DNA of 64,000 nucleotides from Streptomyces sp. ST2-7A. GTDB taxonomy: Bacteria; Actinomycetota; Actinomycetes; Streptomycetales; Streptomycetaceae. A program made the position numbers and the translations under genes. The DNA is taken from NCBI RefSeq assembly GCF_021390475.1, contig NZ_JAJUWS010000017.1, positions 47,487-111,486 of the forward strand, in the 5' to 3' direction. The notes beneath the pieces are model-generated. The model saw only the letters and a program-made list of their open reading frames with translations, was not told the origin of the DNA and ran no database searches. How positions within the stretch are numbered: the stretch's first letter is position 1; the number at the start of each line of letters is the position of its first letter. Below are positions 56,476 to 64,000 of the stretch, piece after piece.

Positions 56476-58974
56476 GTGTCCCAGGCAGCTGAACAGGAGA
56501 CGGCGCCCGGCTCCGGGCGCGGTGCCGACGTGCCCCTTCCCGAACACCCCCCTCGAACCGGCTCCCGGGGCACGGGGCCGCGCCCCGACACCTCCGGGGG
56601 CGCTGACCGGCAGGAGGTGTGGCCCGGCAGTCCGCAGCCGCTCGGCGCCCGCTACACCACCGGTCCCGACGGGGTCCAGGGCACCGGTTTCGCCCTGTGG
56701 GCGGGCGGTGCCGAGGGCGTGGAGTTGTGCCTCTTCGACGACGCCGGTCGCGAGACCCGTTGCGAGCTCACCGAGCACACCCACGAGATCTGGCACGGCT
56801 TCCTCCCCGGTGTGCGGCCCGGACAGCGCTACGGCTACCGCGTCCACGGCCGTTGGGACCCGTGGACCGGAGCCCGCTGGAACCCCGCCAAGCTCCTCCT
56901 CGACCCCTACGCCCGTGCCGTGGACGGGGAGTTCGCCCTGCCCCCGGAGGTGTACGGCCACGTCCGCGACTGGCCCGACCAGGAGTTCGCCGACACCGTC
57001 CGTGACGACCGTGACTCCGCGCCCCTGGTCCCCAAGGGGGTCGTCGTCCACGACACCGACACCTGGGCCGACGACGTGCGCCCCAAGACCCCCTGGTCGG
57101 ACTCGGTGATCTACGAGTTGCACGTGCGCGGCTTCACCATGACCCACCCCGACATCCCCGACGAACTGCGCGGCACCTACGCCGGGCTCGCCCACCCCGC
57201 CGCGATCGACCACCTCACCCGGCTGGGCGTCACCGCCGTCGAACTGCTGCCGGTCCACCAGTTCGCCCACGAGGACCACCTCCTCAGGCGCGACCTGCGC
57301 AACTACTGGGGTTACAACTCCATCGGCTACTTCGCCCCGCACGCCGCCTACAGCGCGAGCGGCAGCCGGGGTCAACAGGTCGGCGAGTTCAAGCAGATGG
57401 TCCGCGCCCTGCACCGGGCGGGCATCGAGGTCATCCTCGACGTGGTCTACAACCACACCGCCGAGGCCGGACCCCTGGGCCCCATGCTCTCCTTCCGCGG
57501 CATCGACAACCGCGGCTACTACCGGCTGGGCGAGGACCCCCGTTACTACGCCGACTACACCGGCTGCGGCAACACCCTGCACGTCGTCCAACCCCAGGTA
57601 CTGCGGCTGATCACCGACTCCCTGCGCTACTGGGTGCAGGAAATGGGCGTGGACGGCTTCCGATTCGACCTCGCCGCGGCCCTGGCCCGCTCCATGCACG
57701 ACGTGGACATGCTCTCGCCGTTCCTCGCGGTCATCGCCCAGGACCCCGTGCTGCGCCGGGTCAAGCTCATCGCCGAACCCTGGGACGTGGGCAGCGGCGG
57801 CTACCAGGTGGGAGCCTTCCCACCGCTGTGGACCGAGTGGAACGACCGATACCGGGACGCCGTGCGCGACTACTGGCGCGGCGCCCTGCCCGACGTACGG
57901 GACCTGGGCTACCGGCTCTCGGGCTCCAGCGACCTGTACGCCTGGGGAGGCCGCCGCCCCTACGCCTCGGTCAACTTCATCACCGCCCACGACGGCTTCA
58001 CCCTGCGCGACCTGGTCTCCTACCACGACAAGCACAACGAGGCCAACGGCGAGGACAACCGGGACGGCACCGACGACAACCGTTCCTGGAACTGCGGCGC
58101 CGAGGGCGAGACCGACGACCCCGACATCCTGGCCCTGCGCCGCCGCCAACTGCGCAACATGCTCACCACCCTGCTGCTGTCCACGGGTGTGCCGATGCTC
58201 GTCGCCGGCGACGAGATGGGCCGCACCCAGGGCGGGAACAACAACGCCTACTGCCAGGACAACCCCATCGGGTGGATGGACTGGGGGCTGCGCGACGACC
58301 CCGGGTGGCGTCCCCTGTTGGAGCTGACCACCCGGCTGATCCGGTTGCGCCGCGAGCACCCGGTGCTGCGCCGCCGCGCCTTCTTCTCCGGCCGTCGCCA
58401 GGGCCCGGACGGCATCCGGGATTTGGCCTGGTTCACCTCCGGGGGACGGGAGATGACCGAGGAGGACTGGTACCGGCCCGGTCTGACCCTGGGTATGTAC
58501 CTCTCCGGACAGGACATCCCGCAACGCGACCCGCGCGGCCGCCCGGTGGTGGACGACAGCTTCCTGGCACTGCTGCACGCCGGCCACGAACCGGCGGAGT
58601 TCCCGCTGCCCGGCGCGCCCTGGGCGGATTCCTACGAGGTGGTCCTCGACACCACGCTGGAGGACCAGGCCCGGGCGCCGGGCGTCGAACACGTCCCCGG
58701 CGAGCCCCTGACCCTGCCGCCGCGCTCGGTGCTGCTGCTGCGCGCGGTGCGCGGATCGGAGCCCGGACGCGTCGTCCAACCGGCCGCCTCCGACGGGATG
58801 GAGGACATCGACGCGGTGCGCGGTGCCGACCGGGTGGTGCCGGTGCCCGGCGTGGTGCCGGTCGACGGGCTGAAGCGGTCCACACCGCGCGAGGAGGGCG
58901 GGGCGAACGGGGGAGCGGGGAAGCGCGACGGCGGCGCGGGAGACGCGGCTCCCGAGGGCACCGTAGGACGCTGA
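56476..58974 (+). CDS. glgX: Glycogen debranching enzyme (isoamylase type)
   Basis: Hydrolyses alpha-1,6 branches, clearing the way for GlgP. The 832-residue GH13_11 protein has an N-terminal CBM48 sandwich (about 50-170: GTGFALWAGGAEGVELCLFD) and the barrel. Catalytic residues are in GVDGFRFDLAAALARSMHDV (nucleophile Asp), VKLIAEPWDVGSGGYQVGAF (Glu) and NFITAHDGFTLRDLVSYHDK (Asp). NWGYNSIGYFAP-like YWGYNSIGYFAPHAAY is also typical. The C-terminal 90 residues beyond the beta domain are charged and Gly-rich. The GTG at 56476 follows AGGAGG with 7-nt spacing, much better than the ATG at 56410, and yields the family-like start VSQAAEQE. Confidence 0.93.
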   Translation: MSQAAEQETAPGSGRGADVPLPEHPPRTGSRGTGPRPDTSGGADRQEVWPGSPQPLGARYTTGPDGVQGTGFALWAGGAEGVELCLFDDAGRETRCELTEHTHEIWHGFLPGVRPGQRYGYRVHGRWDPWTGARWNPAKLLLDPYARAVDGEFALPPEVYGHVRDWPDQEFADTVRDDRDSAPLVPKGVVVHDTDTWADDVRPKTPWSDSVIYELHVRGFTMTHPDIPDELRGTYAGLAHPAAIDHLTRLGVTAVELLPVHQFAHEDHLLRRDLRNYWGYNSIGYFAPHAAYSASGSRGQQVGEFKQMVRALHRAGIEVILDVVYNHTAEAGPLGPMLSFRGIDNRGYYRLGEDPRYYADYTGCGNTLHVVQPQVLRLITDSLRYWVQEMGVDGFRFDLAAALARSMHDVDMLSPFLAVIAQDPVLRRVKLIAEPWDVGSGGYQVGAFPPLWTEWNDRYRDAVRDYWRGALPDVRDLGYRLSGSSDLYAWGGRRPYASVNFITAHDGFTLRDLVSYHDKHNEANGEDNRDGTDDNRSWNCGAEGETDDPDILALRRRQLRNMLTTLLLSTGVPMLVAGDEMGRTQGGNNNAYCQDNPIGWMDWGLRDDPGWRPLLELTTRLIRLRREHPVLRRRAFFSGRRQGPDGIRDLAWFTSGGREMTEEDWYRPGLTLGMYLSGQDIPQRDPRGRPVVDDSFLALLHAGHEPAEFPLPGAPWADSYEVVLDTTLEDQARAPGVEHVPGEPLTLPPRSVLLLRAVRGSEPGRVVQPAASDGMEDIDAVRGADRVVPVPGVVPVDGLKRSTPREEGGANGGAGKRDGGAGDAAPEGTVGR

Positions 58975-58993
58975 GCCGGGCACGGAACGGCGG

Positions 58994-59022
58994 GGCGGGG
59001 AACCGGGCACCGGTTCCCCGCC
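58994..59022 (+). terminator. Terminator after glgX
   Basis: A perfect 13-bp stem (58994-59006 and 59010-59022) with a 3-nt loop starts 19 bp after the stop. Confidence 0.75.
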
Positions 59023-59099
59023 TCCCGACGGATGGGCCCCGGAGGGCGGATGCGCCGGGCGGATGCGGGGCAGGAGCCCCGCATCCGCCGGACCCGGCC

Positions 59100-59190
59100 G
59101 GTCCGAACCGCTCAACCCGTCCGAACCGCTCAGCCGGTTCGAACCGCTCAGCCGGTTCGACCCGTCCGACCCGCTCGACCCGTCCGTCGA
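59100..59190. repeat. Degenerate tandem repeat upstream of the EF-hand gene
   Basis: Five or six imperfect units built from CCGTCCGAACCGCTCA and CCGGTTCGAACCGCTCA lie before the EF-hand gene. The frame through them is open (Ser-Glu-Pro-Leu-like repeats) and joins the EF-hand frame, so a longer N-terminus cannot be excluded, but the ribosome-binding site argues for the later start. Confidence 0.75.
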
Positions 59191-59233
59191 TTCCGGTGTC
59201 CCACCGGAATCCCGCACCCACCCGGAGCAGCAC

Positions 59234-59530
59234 GTGAACCCCGAACACACCACCGACATCGAGAATCCCGCCGGCGCCGGCGACGCCGAGGAGGCCGGTC
59301 GCGCCGAGGCCCGCGAGATCTTCGACCGCTTCGACCTCAACGGCGACGGCCGCATCACCCCCGAGGAACTGCGGCAGGTCCTCGTGGACAGCGGCATCGA
59401 CGTGGAGACCGAGGACGCCCGCCGGCTGATCGCCCTCCAGGACCGCACCGGCGACGGCCTGCTCTCCTTCGAGGAGTTCTGGACCGCCCGCCGGGAGATG
59501 CTCCGCCGGGGCCCCGGTACCCATTCCTGA
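59234..59530 (+). CDS. EF-hand calcium-binding protein
   Basis: A 98-residue cytoplasmic protein with a pair of EF-hands. The first loop is DLNGDGRITPEE (Asp, Asn, Asp, Thr, Glu at the calcium positions) and the second DRTGDGLLSFEE. Helices flank both (AEAREIFDRF, LRQVLVDSG, DARRLIALQ, FWTARREMLR). The N-terminal 25 residues are acidic. It resembles the small calmodulin-like Cab proteins of Streptomyces; from memory SCO5464 (CabB) sits in the matching region. The GTG at 59234 has GGAG six bases upstream. It presumably buffers or senses calcium. Confidence 0.88.
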   Translation: MNPEHTTDIENPAGAGDAEEAGRAEAREIFDRFDLNGDGRITPEELRQVLVDSGIDVETEDARRLIALQDRTGDGLLSFEEFWTARREMLRRGPGTHS

Positions 59531-59805
59531 GGTTTCCCGAGGTCATCGAGGCGCCCGGCGCCTCCGACACCCCCGACGCGTCGGGGGCTCCCGGGCGTTG
59601 GTTCGCGCCGGGCCCGGGACCGCCGTGCCCGGCGGGGGGAGAGGAGTCCACCCGCCCGGTGGGGCGGCCCTGGCCCGCCGCGAACCGGAGATCAACAGCT
59701 TGTCCGAGAAGCGGTGTTCACGGCGCGTCAGCCACGGGCCGGGGACACGCCCCCGACGGGTGAAAATCCCGTCGTCACGGCGTCGTCCCCGCCACAGTGA
59801 CGCCC

Positions 59806-60483
59806 ATGATCGCTCCACTGCTCCGCCGCGCCGCCCGGGCACGCCTCGCGGTTTCGGCGGCCCTGCTCGCGGCCCTCCTCGGCGCCCCGGCCGCCACGGT
59901 CGCCCACGCCGCCCCGGTCCCCGTCGCCCCGCCACCACCGGCCGTCCTCGCCGCTCCCGCCGCCCCGGCGGCCGTCCACCCCGCCGCCGCCTGCCCGGTG
60001 GTGGAGGACCGGCTGTACGCGGCGGCCGTCCGCGACGTGGACCTCCGGCGCATCACCCCCGAACCGGCCTGGCGCACCGACTGCCGACAGCTCTACCGGG
60101 CCGACCGCCGTGCCCCCTCGGTGATCTTCGAGGAGGGCTTCCGGCCCTGGGACACCGTCAACGGCCAGTACGACCTGTACTCCTACACGCAGGTCAACCA
60201 ACCCTCGCCGTACGTCAGCACCACCTACGACCACGACCTGTACAAGTACTGGTGGAGCGTGGGGTGGAACTACTACATCGACGCCCCCGGCGGCATCGAC
60301 ATCAACGGCACCATCGGGGACGACCACCGATGGGCGGACCAGGTGGAGGTCGCCTTCCCCGGTGGCGTGGACCACTCCTTCGTCGCGGGCGGCTGCCCGG
60401 TGGACCCGCGACTGCGCATCGAGATCATGTCGCAGTGCGTGGACAACCCCCACTACGAGCCCTGGCGCACCCGCGCCGGGTGA
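59806..60483 (+). CDS. Secreted mono-ADP-ribosyltransferase (ScARP/pierisin-like)
   Basis: Transfers ADP-ribose from NAD+ to a target, probably guanine bases or guanosine as in S. coelicolor ScARP (SCO5461) and S. scabies Scabin. The 225-residue precursor has a signal peptide (1 to about 35, ending AHA-A), an Ala/Pro linker, and a catalytic domain of the cholera-toxin group (R-S-E class). Arg98 lies in QLYRADRRAPSVIFEEGF, the Ser-Thr-Thr motif (138-140) in NQPSPYVSTTYDHDLY, and the QxE motif (Gln179-Val-Glu181) in ADQVEVAFPGGV. NYYIDAPGGIDINGTIGD is the core strand. Cysteines 63, 93, 197 and 211 can form two disulfides. ATG 59806 or GTG 59797 start; neither has a good ribosome-binding site. 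Confidence 0.88.
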   Translation: MIAPLLRRAARARLAVSAALLAALLGAPAATVAHAAPVPVAPPPPAVLAAPAAPAAVHPAAACPVVEDRLYAAAVRDVDLRRITPEPAWRTDCRQLYRADRRAPSVIFEEGFRPWDTVNGQYDLYSYTQVNQPSPYVSTTYDHDLYKYWWSVGWNYYIDAPGGIDINGTIGDDHRWADQVEVAFPGGVDHSFVAGGCPVDPRLRIEIMSQCVDNPHYEPWRTRAG

Positions 60484-60501
60484 CGTCCCGGCGGGACCGA
60501 C

Positions 60502-60540
60502 GGGCGGTGACCGACCCCGGACCGGGGTCGGTCACCGCCC
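60502..60540. terminator. Bidirectional terminator between convergent genes
   Basis: A 19-bp near-perfect palindrome (60502-60520 and 60522-60540) with a single central base follows the ADP-ribosyltransferase stop. It overlaps the last codons of the convergent phosphopantetheinyl transferase gene (stop 60532). Confidence 0.8.
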
Positions 60541-61248
60541 ATCCGCGTCGGTGGCGGAACCCGGCACGGTGACAACGGTCAACACCAACCCGCCGCGCAC
60601 CAGCCACCGCCCGTCGAAGCCCGACAGGCGCCGCCCCGCCACCACCGGCCCCGGCACCAGCAGCCGGGCCCGGAAGGCGCCCGAGCCCGGCCCTTCCTGA
60701 TCCGGGCTCAACCCCAGCTCCGCCTCCTCGAACCCCAGCCACGCCCCGGTCAGCGGGAACCACGCCTTGTAGACGCTCTCCTTGGCACTGAACAGCAGCC
60801 GCTCCCAGTGCACCGAGGGGTGCCGGGCGGCCAGGTCCGGCAGCAGCCGCTCACGCTCGGTGGGCACCGTGACCAGCCTCGTCACCCCCGGCTCGCGCAG
60901 CGGCTCGTGCGGCTCGGCGTCCACCCCCAGCGAGGCCCACCGACCCCGACGGGCCACGGCGGCGCCCCGGTAACCGGCGCAGTGCGTCATGCTGCCGATG
61001 ATCCCGTCCGGCCAGCCCGGCGCCCCGCGTTCGCCGGGCAGCAGGGGCGCCGGCGGCACCCCGAGCCGGCCCAGCGCCTCGCGGGCACAGGCCCGCACCC
61101 CGGCGAACTCCCGGCGACGCTTGGCCACCGCCCGCGCCACCACCGCCTCCTCCTCGGGGAACAGCGGCGGCAGGTCCCCGGTGTCGGTCTCGCCGAACAG
61201 CTCGGCGGACTCCACGTCGGCGGGTAGCAGTTCCTTCAGCACCCCCAC
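60532..61248 (-). CDS. 4'-phosphopantetheinyl transferase (EntD/Sfp type)
   Basis: Activates carrier proteins of polyketide, peptide or siderophore synthases by attaching phosphopantetheine from CoA. The 238-residue protein has all family motifs: GWPDGIIGSMTHCAGYRGAA, ASLGVDAEPHEPLREPGV (metal-binding Asp-x-Glu) and WERLLFSAKESVYKAWFPLT (KES-YK). The length fits the EntD-like branch. The GTG at 61248 lacks a clear Shine-Dalgarno; GTG 61242 is an alternative. No carrier-protein gene lies in the window, so it probably serves clusters elsewhere. It is convergent with the ADP-ribosyltransferase gene. Confidence 0.9.
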   Translation of the reverse strand: MGVLKELLPADVESAELFGETDTGDLPPLFPEEEAVVARAVAKRRREFAGVRACAREALGRLGVPPAPLLPGERGAPGWPDGIIGSMTHCAGYRGAAVARRGRWASLGVDAEPHEPLREPGVTRLVTVPTERERLLPDLAARHPSVHWERLLFSAKESVYKAWFPLTGAWLGFEEAELGLSPDQEGPGSGAFRARLLVPGPVVAGRRLSGFDGRWLVRGGLVLTVVTVPGSATDADGR

Positions 61249-61335
61249 ATTGTGGACCGCGCCGGGCGCCGGGGGAATGGTGCCCGCCCCCGGAACCCGG
61301 GGCGGGCCCGGCCCGTCGGATCCCCGGGCCCCCGC

Positions 61336-61960
61336 TCAGCGGGCCCGGACGGAGTGCAGCCGCGCGTACTCGCCGTCGGCGGCCAACAGTTCCGCGTGCG
61401 TGCCGCTCTCCACGATCCGCCCCGCGTCCATCACCACGATCCGGTCCGCGCCCCGGATCGTGGACAGCCGGTGCGCCACGACGAACACCGTGCGGCCCGC
61501 CATCAGTCGGTCCGTCGCCTCCTGCACCAGCGCCTCGGAGCGGGTGTCCAGGGCCGAGGTCGCCTCGTCCAGGATGAGGATGCGCGGGTCGCGGATCAGC
61601 GCGCGGGCGATCGCCAACCGCTGCCGCTGACCGCCGGACAGCCGGGCGCCGCGCTCCCCGACCACGGTGTCGAGCCCGTCCGGCATCCGCTCCACGAAAT
61701 CCAGCGCGTTGGCGGCCCGCAAGGCCGTGCGCACCGCTTCGTCGTCCACCTCGGGCAGGCCGTAACCGACGTTCTCCCGGACGGTGCCCTCGAAGAGCAC
61801 CGGCTCCTGCGGCACCACCGACAGGAAACGGCGGTAACTGCGAAGGTCCAGCCCGGCGGTGTCGGTGCCGTCCAGCAGGATGCGGCCCGAGGTGGGTCGG
61901 ATGAAGCCGATGAGCAGACCGAGTACGGTCGACTTGCCCGCACCCGCTCGGCCTGCGGGG
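61336..61960 (-). pseudogene. ABC exporter ATPase, 5'-truncated
   Basis: A complete ATPase domain of an ABC exporter without its membrane part. It begins at Walker A (GRAGAGKSTVLGLLIGF) and continues through VVPQEPVLFEGTVRENV (Q-loop), GARLSGGQRQRLAIARALIR, ILILDEATSALD and VFVVAHRLSTIRGAD, ending normally at TGA 61336. Similarity stops abruptly just before Walker A near 61950-61960, and 30 bp further is the 3' end of a GNAT gene. The roughly 350 missing N-terminal residues, start codon and promoter are gone. The open frame continues into antisense of the GNAT gene, which is coincidental. It is best read as a gene cut by a rearrangement. Confidence 0.85.
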
Positions 61961-61987
61961 CTGACGGGGGAGGGGGCGAGGGGCGGG

Positions 61988-62452
61988 TCAGCTGATGACG
62001 AAGCGGAGTTCCGGTCGTGACCAGGTGACCTTCGGCGGCGACGGCGGCACCGTGCCGACCGGCTCGGCACCCTGGCTCCGGTAGAACTCCTCGGCCGGCG
62101 GATGGGCGACCACCCGTACCTCCGGCAGGCCGGCCGCCGCGGCCTGCTCCTTCATGTGCGCCATCAGGAGCCGGCCGATGCCGCGCCCCTGGGCGTCGTC
62201 GGCCACGAACGCCAGGTCCAGTTCCGGTGGTTCCAGCACGAGCGCGTAGAACCCCAGCGGTTCGCCAGCCGTGTTGGCCGCCGTAAAGACCTGGTGCCGG
62301 GCGATGTACTCGGCGGTGACCTGATAGCCGGCGATGATCGGGGCGTAGCGGCCGCGGTAGGCGCCGGACGACCGGACCAGAGCGGTCAGCCGTCCGGCGT
62401 CGGCCGCGGTGGCCCGGCGTACGGTGGCGAGGTGCGGAGCGGGTGACTGCAT
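61988..62452 (-). CDS. GNAT family N-acetyltransferase
   Basis: A 154-residue acetyltransferase. The GNAT fold is visible as ATVRRATAADAGRLTALVRS (N-terminal strand and helix), ELDLAFVADDAQGRGIGRLL (strand 4 and the acetyl-CoA pyrophosphate loop QGRGIG), LPEVRVVAHPPAEEFYRSQG (strand 5 and the Tyr-containing helix) and a final strand. The acceptor is unknown; relatives acetylate small amines or protein N-termini. The ATG at 62452 begins the domain. It is followed after 62 bp by no same-strand partner except the truncated ABC gene, and lies next to an MFS exporter gene on the same strand. Confidence 0.85.
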   Translation of the reverse strand: MQSPAPHLATVRRATAADAGRLTALVRSSGAYRGRYAPIIAGYQVTAEYIARHQVFTAANTAGEPLGFYALVLEPPELDLAFVADDAQGRGIGRLLMAHMKEQAAAAGLPEVRVVAHPPAEEFYRSQGAEPVGTVPPSPPKVTWSRPELRFVIS

Positions 62453-62514
62453 GCCTTCAGTCTGTCCGCCGGCCCGGTGCGGCGCAGCCGCATTTCACGA
62501 CGCGCGGCGCCCGC

Positions 62515-63879
62515 TCAGCCCTCGACGGCGCGCGCTTCGGCAGCGGCCACCCGGGCGCTGTTGATGCGCGGCAACGCGTAGGCGAGCAGCGCCAGGTGGG
62601 CGAGCCCGGCGAGCAGGAACGGCATCCGCAGCGCCCCCTCGCGCCCCAGCCACGGCTCCCCGGCCGTGACCAGCACCCCGCCCAGTGCGGCGCCCAGCGA
62701 GAGCGTGCCCCAGCCGAAGAAGCGGTAGACGGAGTTGCCCCGCCCGAGCAGCCGGTCCGGGATGAGGCGCTGGCGCAGCGAGACGCTGACTACGTTCCAC
62801 AGGATCATCAGGAAGCCGCTCACCACGCCGGTGGCCCAGAAGAGCACCGCCGAGGAGATGGTCGACAGGACGCAGAGCGCCGCCCCCGTCCCGGCGATGG
62901 AGGTCAGCATGGCGGTACCCGGCGTCAGCCGGGCCGCGACGCGGTCGGCGATGGCGGAGCCCGCCACCGCACCCACCGCGAAGCCCGTAGTCACCAGGCC
63001 AAACTGCCAGCCCTGGTAGAGGTTCAGCACGTCCTGGACGAAGAGCACGAGGACCACCATCGCCATCGCGCCCAGCGCGTTCATGGCCGCCAGCAGCAGC
63101 GCCAGGGTCCGCAGCAGTCGGTGGCGCCACAGCCAGCGCATCCCCTCCGCGATCTCGGCACGCCAGGAGATGCGGCCGGTCCGCGCGCCGGCCGCCGGGG
63201 CGAAGGAGCCGGCGAGGGTGAAGACGAGCAGGGCGCTGACGGCGAGCAGCCCGGCGTTGAGGAAGAAGGGCAGCGCCAGGGCGGCCGCCACCAGCAGCCC
63301 GCCCAGCGGCGGGCCGATGAAGTTGTTGGTGGCGGTCTCGGCGCCCCACATCCGGCTGTTGGCCTTCTCCAGGTCGCGCTTGTCGACCACCGAGGGCAGC
63401 AGGGTCTGGGCGGCGTTGTCGCGCAGCACCTCGGCGCTGCCGAGCAGCAGGGCGACGCCGCACAGCGCGGCCAGCAGCCAGCCGGCGTTGCCGGGCGGCG
63501 GGGCGCCGGCCGCCAGTTCGGCGGGGGTCGGCAGCCCGTCCTGGTGGAGGAGCAGGGCCGCGCCGAACGCCGCGACGACGGCGAAGCGGGCGGCGTCCGC
63601 CCAGGCGACCAGCAGCCGCCGGTCGATCCGGTCGGTGATGACGCCGGCCGGCAGCGCGAAGAGCAGCCACGGCAGCCGGGTGGCGAGGGCGACAAGCGCG
63701 ATCAGCGACGCCTCGCGGGTGAGCGAGGAGGCCAGCCAGACGACGGCCACCGTCATCAGGCCGTCGCCGAGGTTGGCGGCGGTGGACGCGGACAGCAGCC
63801 TCCAGTAGTTCCGTCCCAGGCGCCGGCGGGCGGGCGGCACCGGCACCGACGCGGGCGTGCTCCGGGTGTCCTCGCTCAT
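62515..63879 (-). CDS. MFS exporter (MFS_3/EntS-like)
   Basis: A 454-residue membrane protein with about twelve helices. The first (LLSASTAANLGDGLMTVAVV) has the typical N-D/G signature of this subgroup, and LPAGVITDRIDRRLLVAWAD is the MFS motif A loop. The second half contains FVQDVLNLYQGWQFGLVTTG and SVSLRQRLIPDRLLGRGNSV, common to the EntS/MFS_3 branch that exports siderophores, macrolides or other secondary metabolites. The ATG at 63879 follows AAGGGAT at loose spacing. It lies 62 bp ahead of the GNAT gene on the same strand and may form an operon with it. Confidence 0.88.
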   Translation of the reverse strand: MSEDTRSTPASVPVPPARRRLGRNYWRLLSASTAANLGDGLMTVAVVWLASSLTREASLIALVALATRLPWLLFALPAGVITDRIDRRLLVAWADAARFAVVAAFGAALLLHQDGLPTPAELAAGAPPPGNAGWLLAALCGVALLLGSAEVLRDNAAQTLLPSVVDKRDLEKANSRMWGAETATNNFIGPPLGGLLVAAALALPFFLNAGLLAVSALLVFTLAGSFAPAAGARTGRISWRAEIAEGMRWLWRHRLLRTLALLLAAMNALGAMAMVVLVLFVQDVLNLYQGWQFGLVTTGFAVGAVAGSAIADRVAARLTPGTAMLTSIAGTGAALCVLSTISSAVLFWATGVVSGFLMILWNVVSVSLRQRLIPDRLLGRGNSVYRFFGWGTLSLGAALGGVLVTAGEPWLGREGALRMPFLLAGLAHLALLAYALPRINSARVAAAEARAVEG

Positions 63880-64000
63880 TAGAGGACCATCCCTTCTGCA
63901 GCCCTCTTCGGTAGGGTTGTGACCTCTCGGTCCCGGTGGGTGCATGGCCAAGCTTGCGAGCCGCTCGACGGCCAGCATGAGTTCCGCCAGCCCCGCCGGG
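63880..64000. other. Right edge of window
   Basis: No gene recognised in the last 121 bp. It should hold the promoter of the MFS gene. The frame of that gene remains open upstream (LAVERLASLAMHPPG), but this part does not resemble the family's N-terminus. Confidence 0.3.

Noticed and set aside
54805..59448. Minus-strand open frame of about 1,547 codons covering glgX and the L,D-transpeptidase
   Set aside because: Only its last part (from GTG 56073) is a real gene. The rest lies antisense to glgX, which has complete catalytic motifs; such long antisense frames are expected from GC-rich third positions.
61336..62070. A stand-alone ABC ATPase starting at ATG 62070
   Set aside because: The first 37 codons are antisense to the end of the GNAT gene and resemble nothing; homology starts at Walker A, and the family is fused to a membrane domain.

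Overview
The window is very GC-rich DNA with almost all third codon positions G or C, frequent GTG starts and long spurious open frames opposite real genes. That base composition, the complete GlgE alpha-glucan pathway, leaderless starts and individual genes (long-form pta, separate maltokinase and trehalose synthase, a ScARP-like secreted ADP-ribosyltransferase) point to a Streptomyces or close streptomycete chromosome. From memory, the backbone order ackA-pta-pfkA ... glgB-mak-treS-glgE ... glgP ... ABC exporter pair ... glgX ... EF-hand ... ADP-ribosyltransferase resembles the SCO5424-SCO5461 stretch of S. coelicolor; no alignment was run.

Layout. 0-4.3 kb: acetate/glycolysis genes ackA (cut by the window edge), pta and a divergent pfkA. 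4.4-11.2 kb: a PLP dehydratase, a divergent MFS/TetR pair with a candidate operator, an amidohydrolase preceded by a 12 x 9-bp tandem array, a methyltransferase and a multi-zinc-ribbon protein. 11.3-16.4 kb: a CitA/DcuS-type two-component system next to an SLC13-type dicarboxylate carrier. 16.6-25.2 kb: glgB, mak, treS and glgE, which turn trehalose into branched alpha-glucan through maltose-1-phosphate. 25.2-45 kb: a more variable stretch with a PL3 pectate lyase, a five-gene peptide ABC importer, a flavin-fold protein, a secreted M14 carboxypeptidase, a DUF89 phosphatase, a wrecked glutamate decarboxylase gene, a coupled SpoIIE phosphatase / B12-binding / STAS operon and a SodC lipoprotein. 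45.2-59.5 kb: glgP, a heterodimeric ABC exporter, an RsbW-like ATPase, an enoyl-CoA hydratase, an L,D-transpeptidase lipoprotein, glgX and an EF-hand protein. 59.8-64 kb: the secreted ADP-ribosyltransferase, a phosphopantetheinyl transferase, the 3' half of an ABC exporter gene, a GNAT and an MFS exporter.

How they fit. TreS converts trehalose to maltose, Mak phosphorylates it, GlgE polymerises maltose-1-phosphate and GlgB branches the chain; GlgP and GlgX take the glucan apart, and PfkA, Pta and AckA handle the carbon further down. Several long GC-rich hairpins mark transcript ends. Two of them, back to back between the peptide-binding protein and its permeases, probably set unequal expression. 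Signs of genome change are a glutamate decarboxylase pseudogene with an internal deletion and shifted frames, a truncated ABC gene at about 61.95 kb that marks a rearrangement junction, a possible small frameshifted gene at 44.6-44.8 kb, and several tandem-repeat arrays. No tRNA, rRNA, CRISPR array, insertion sequence or transposase was recognised. The strongest candidate for a little-described system is the SpoIIE-B12-STAS operon.
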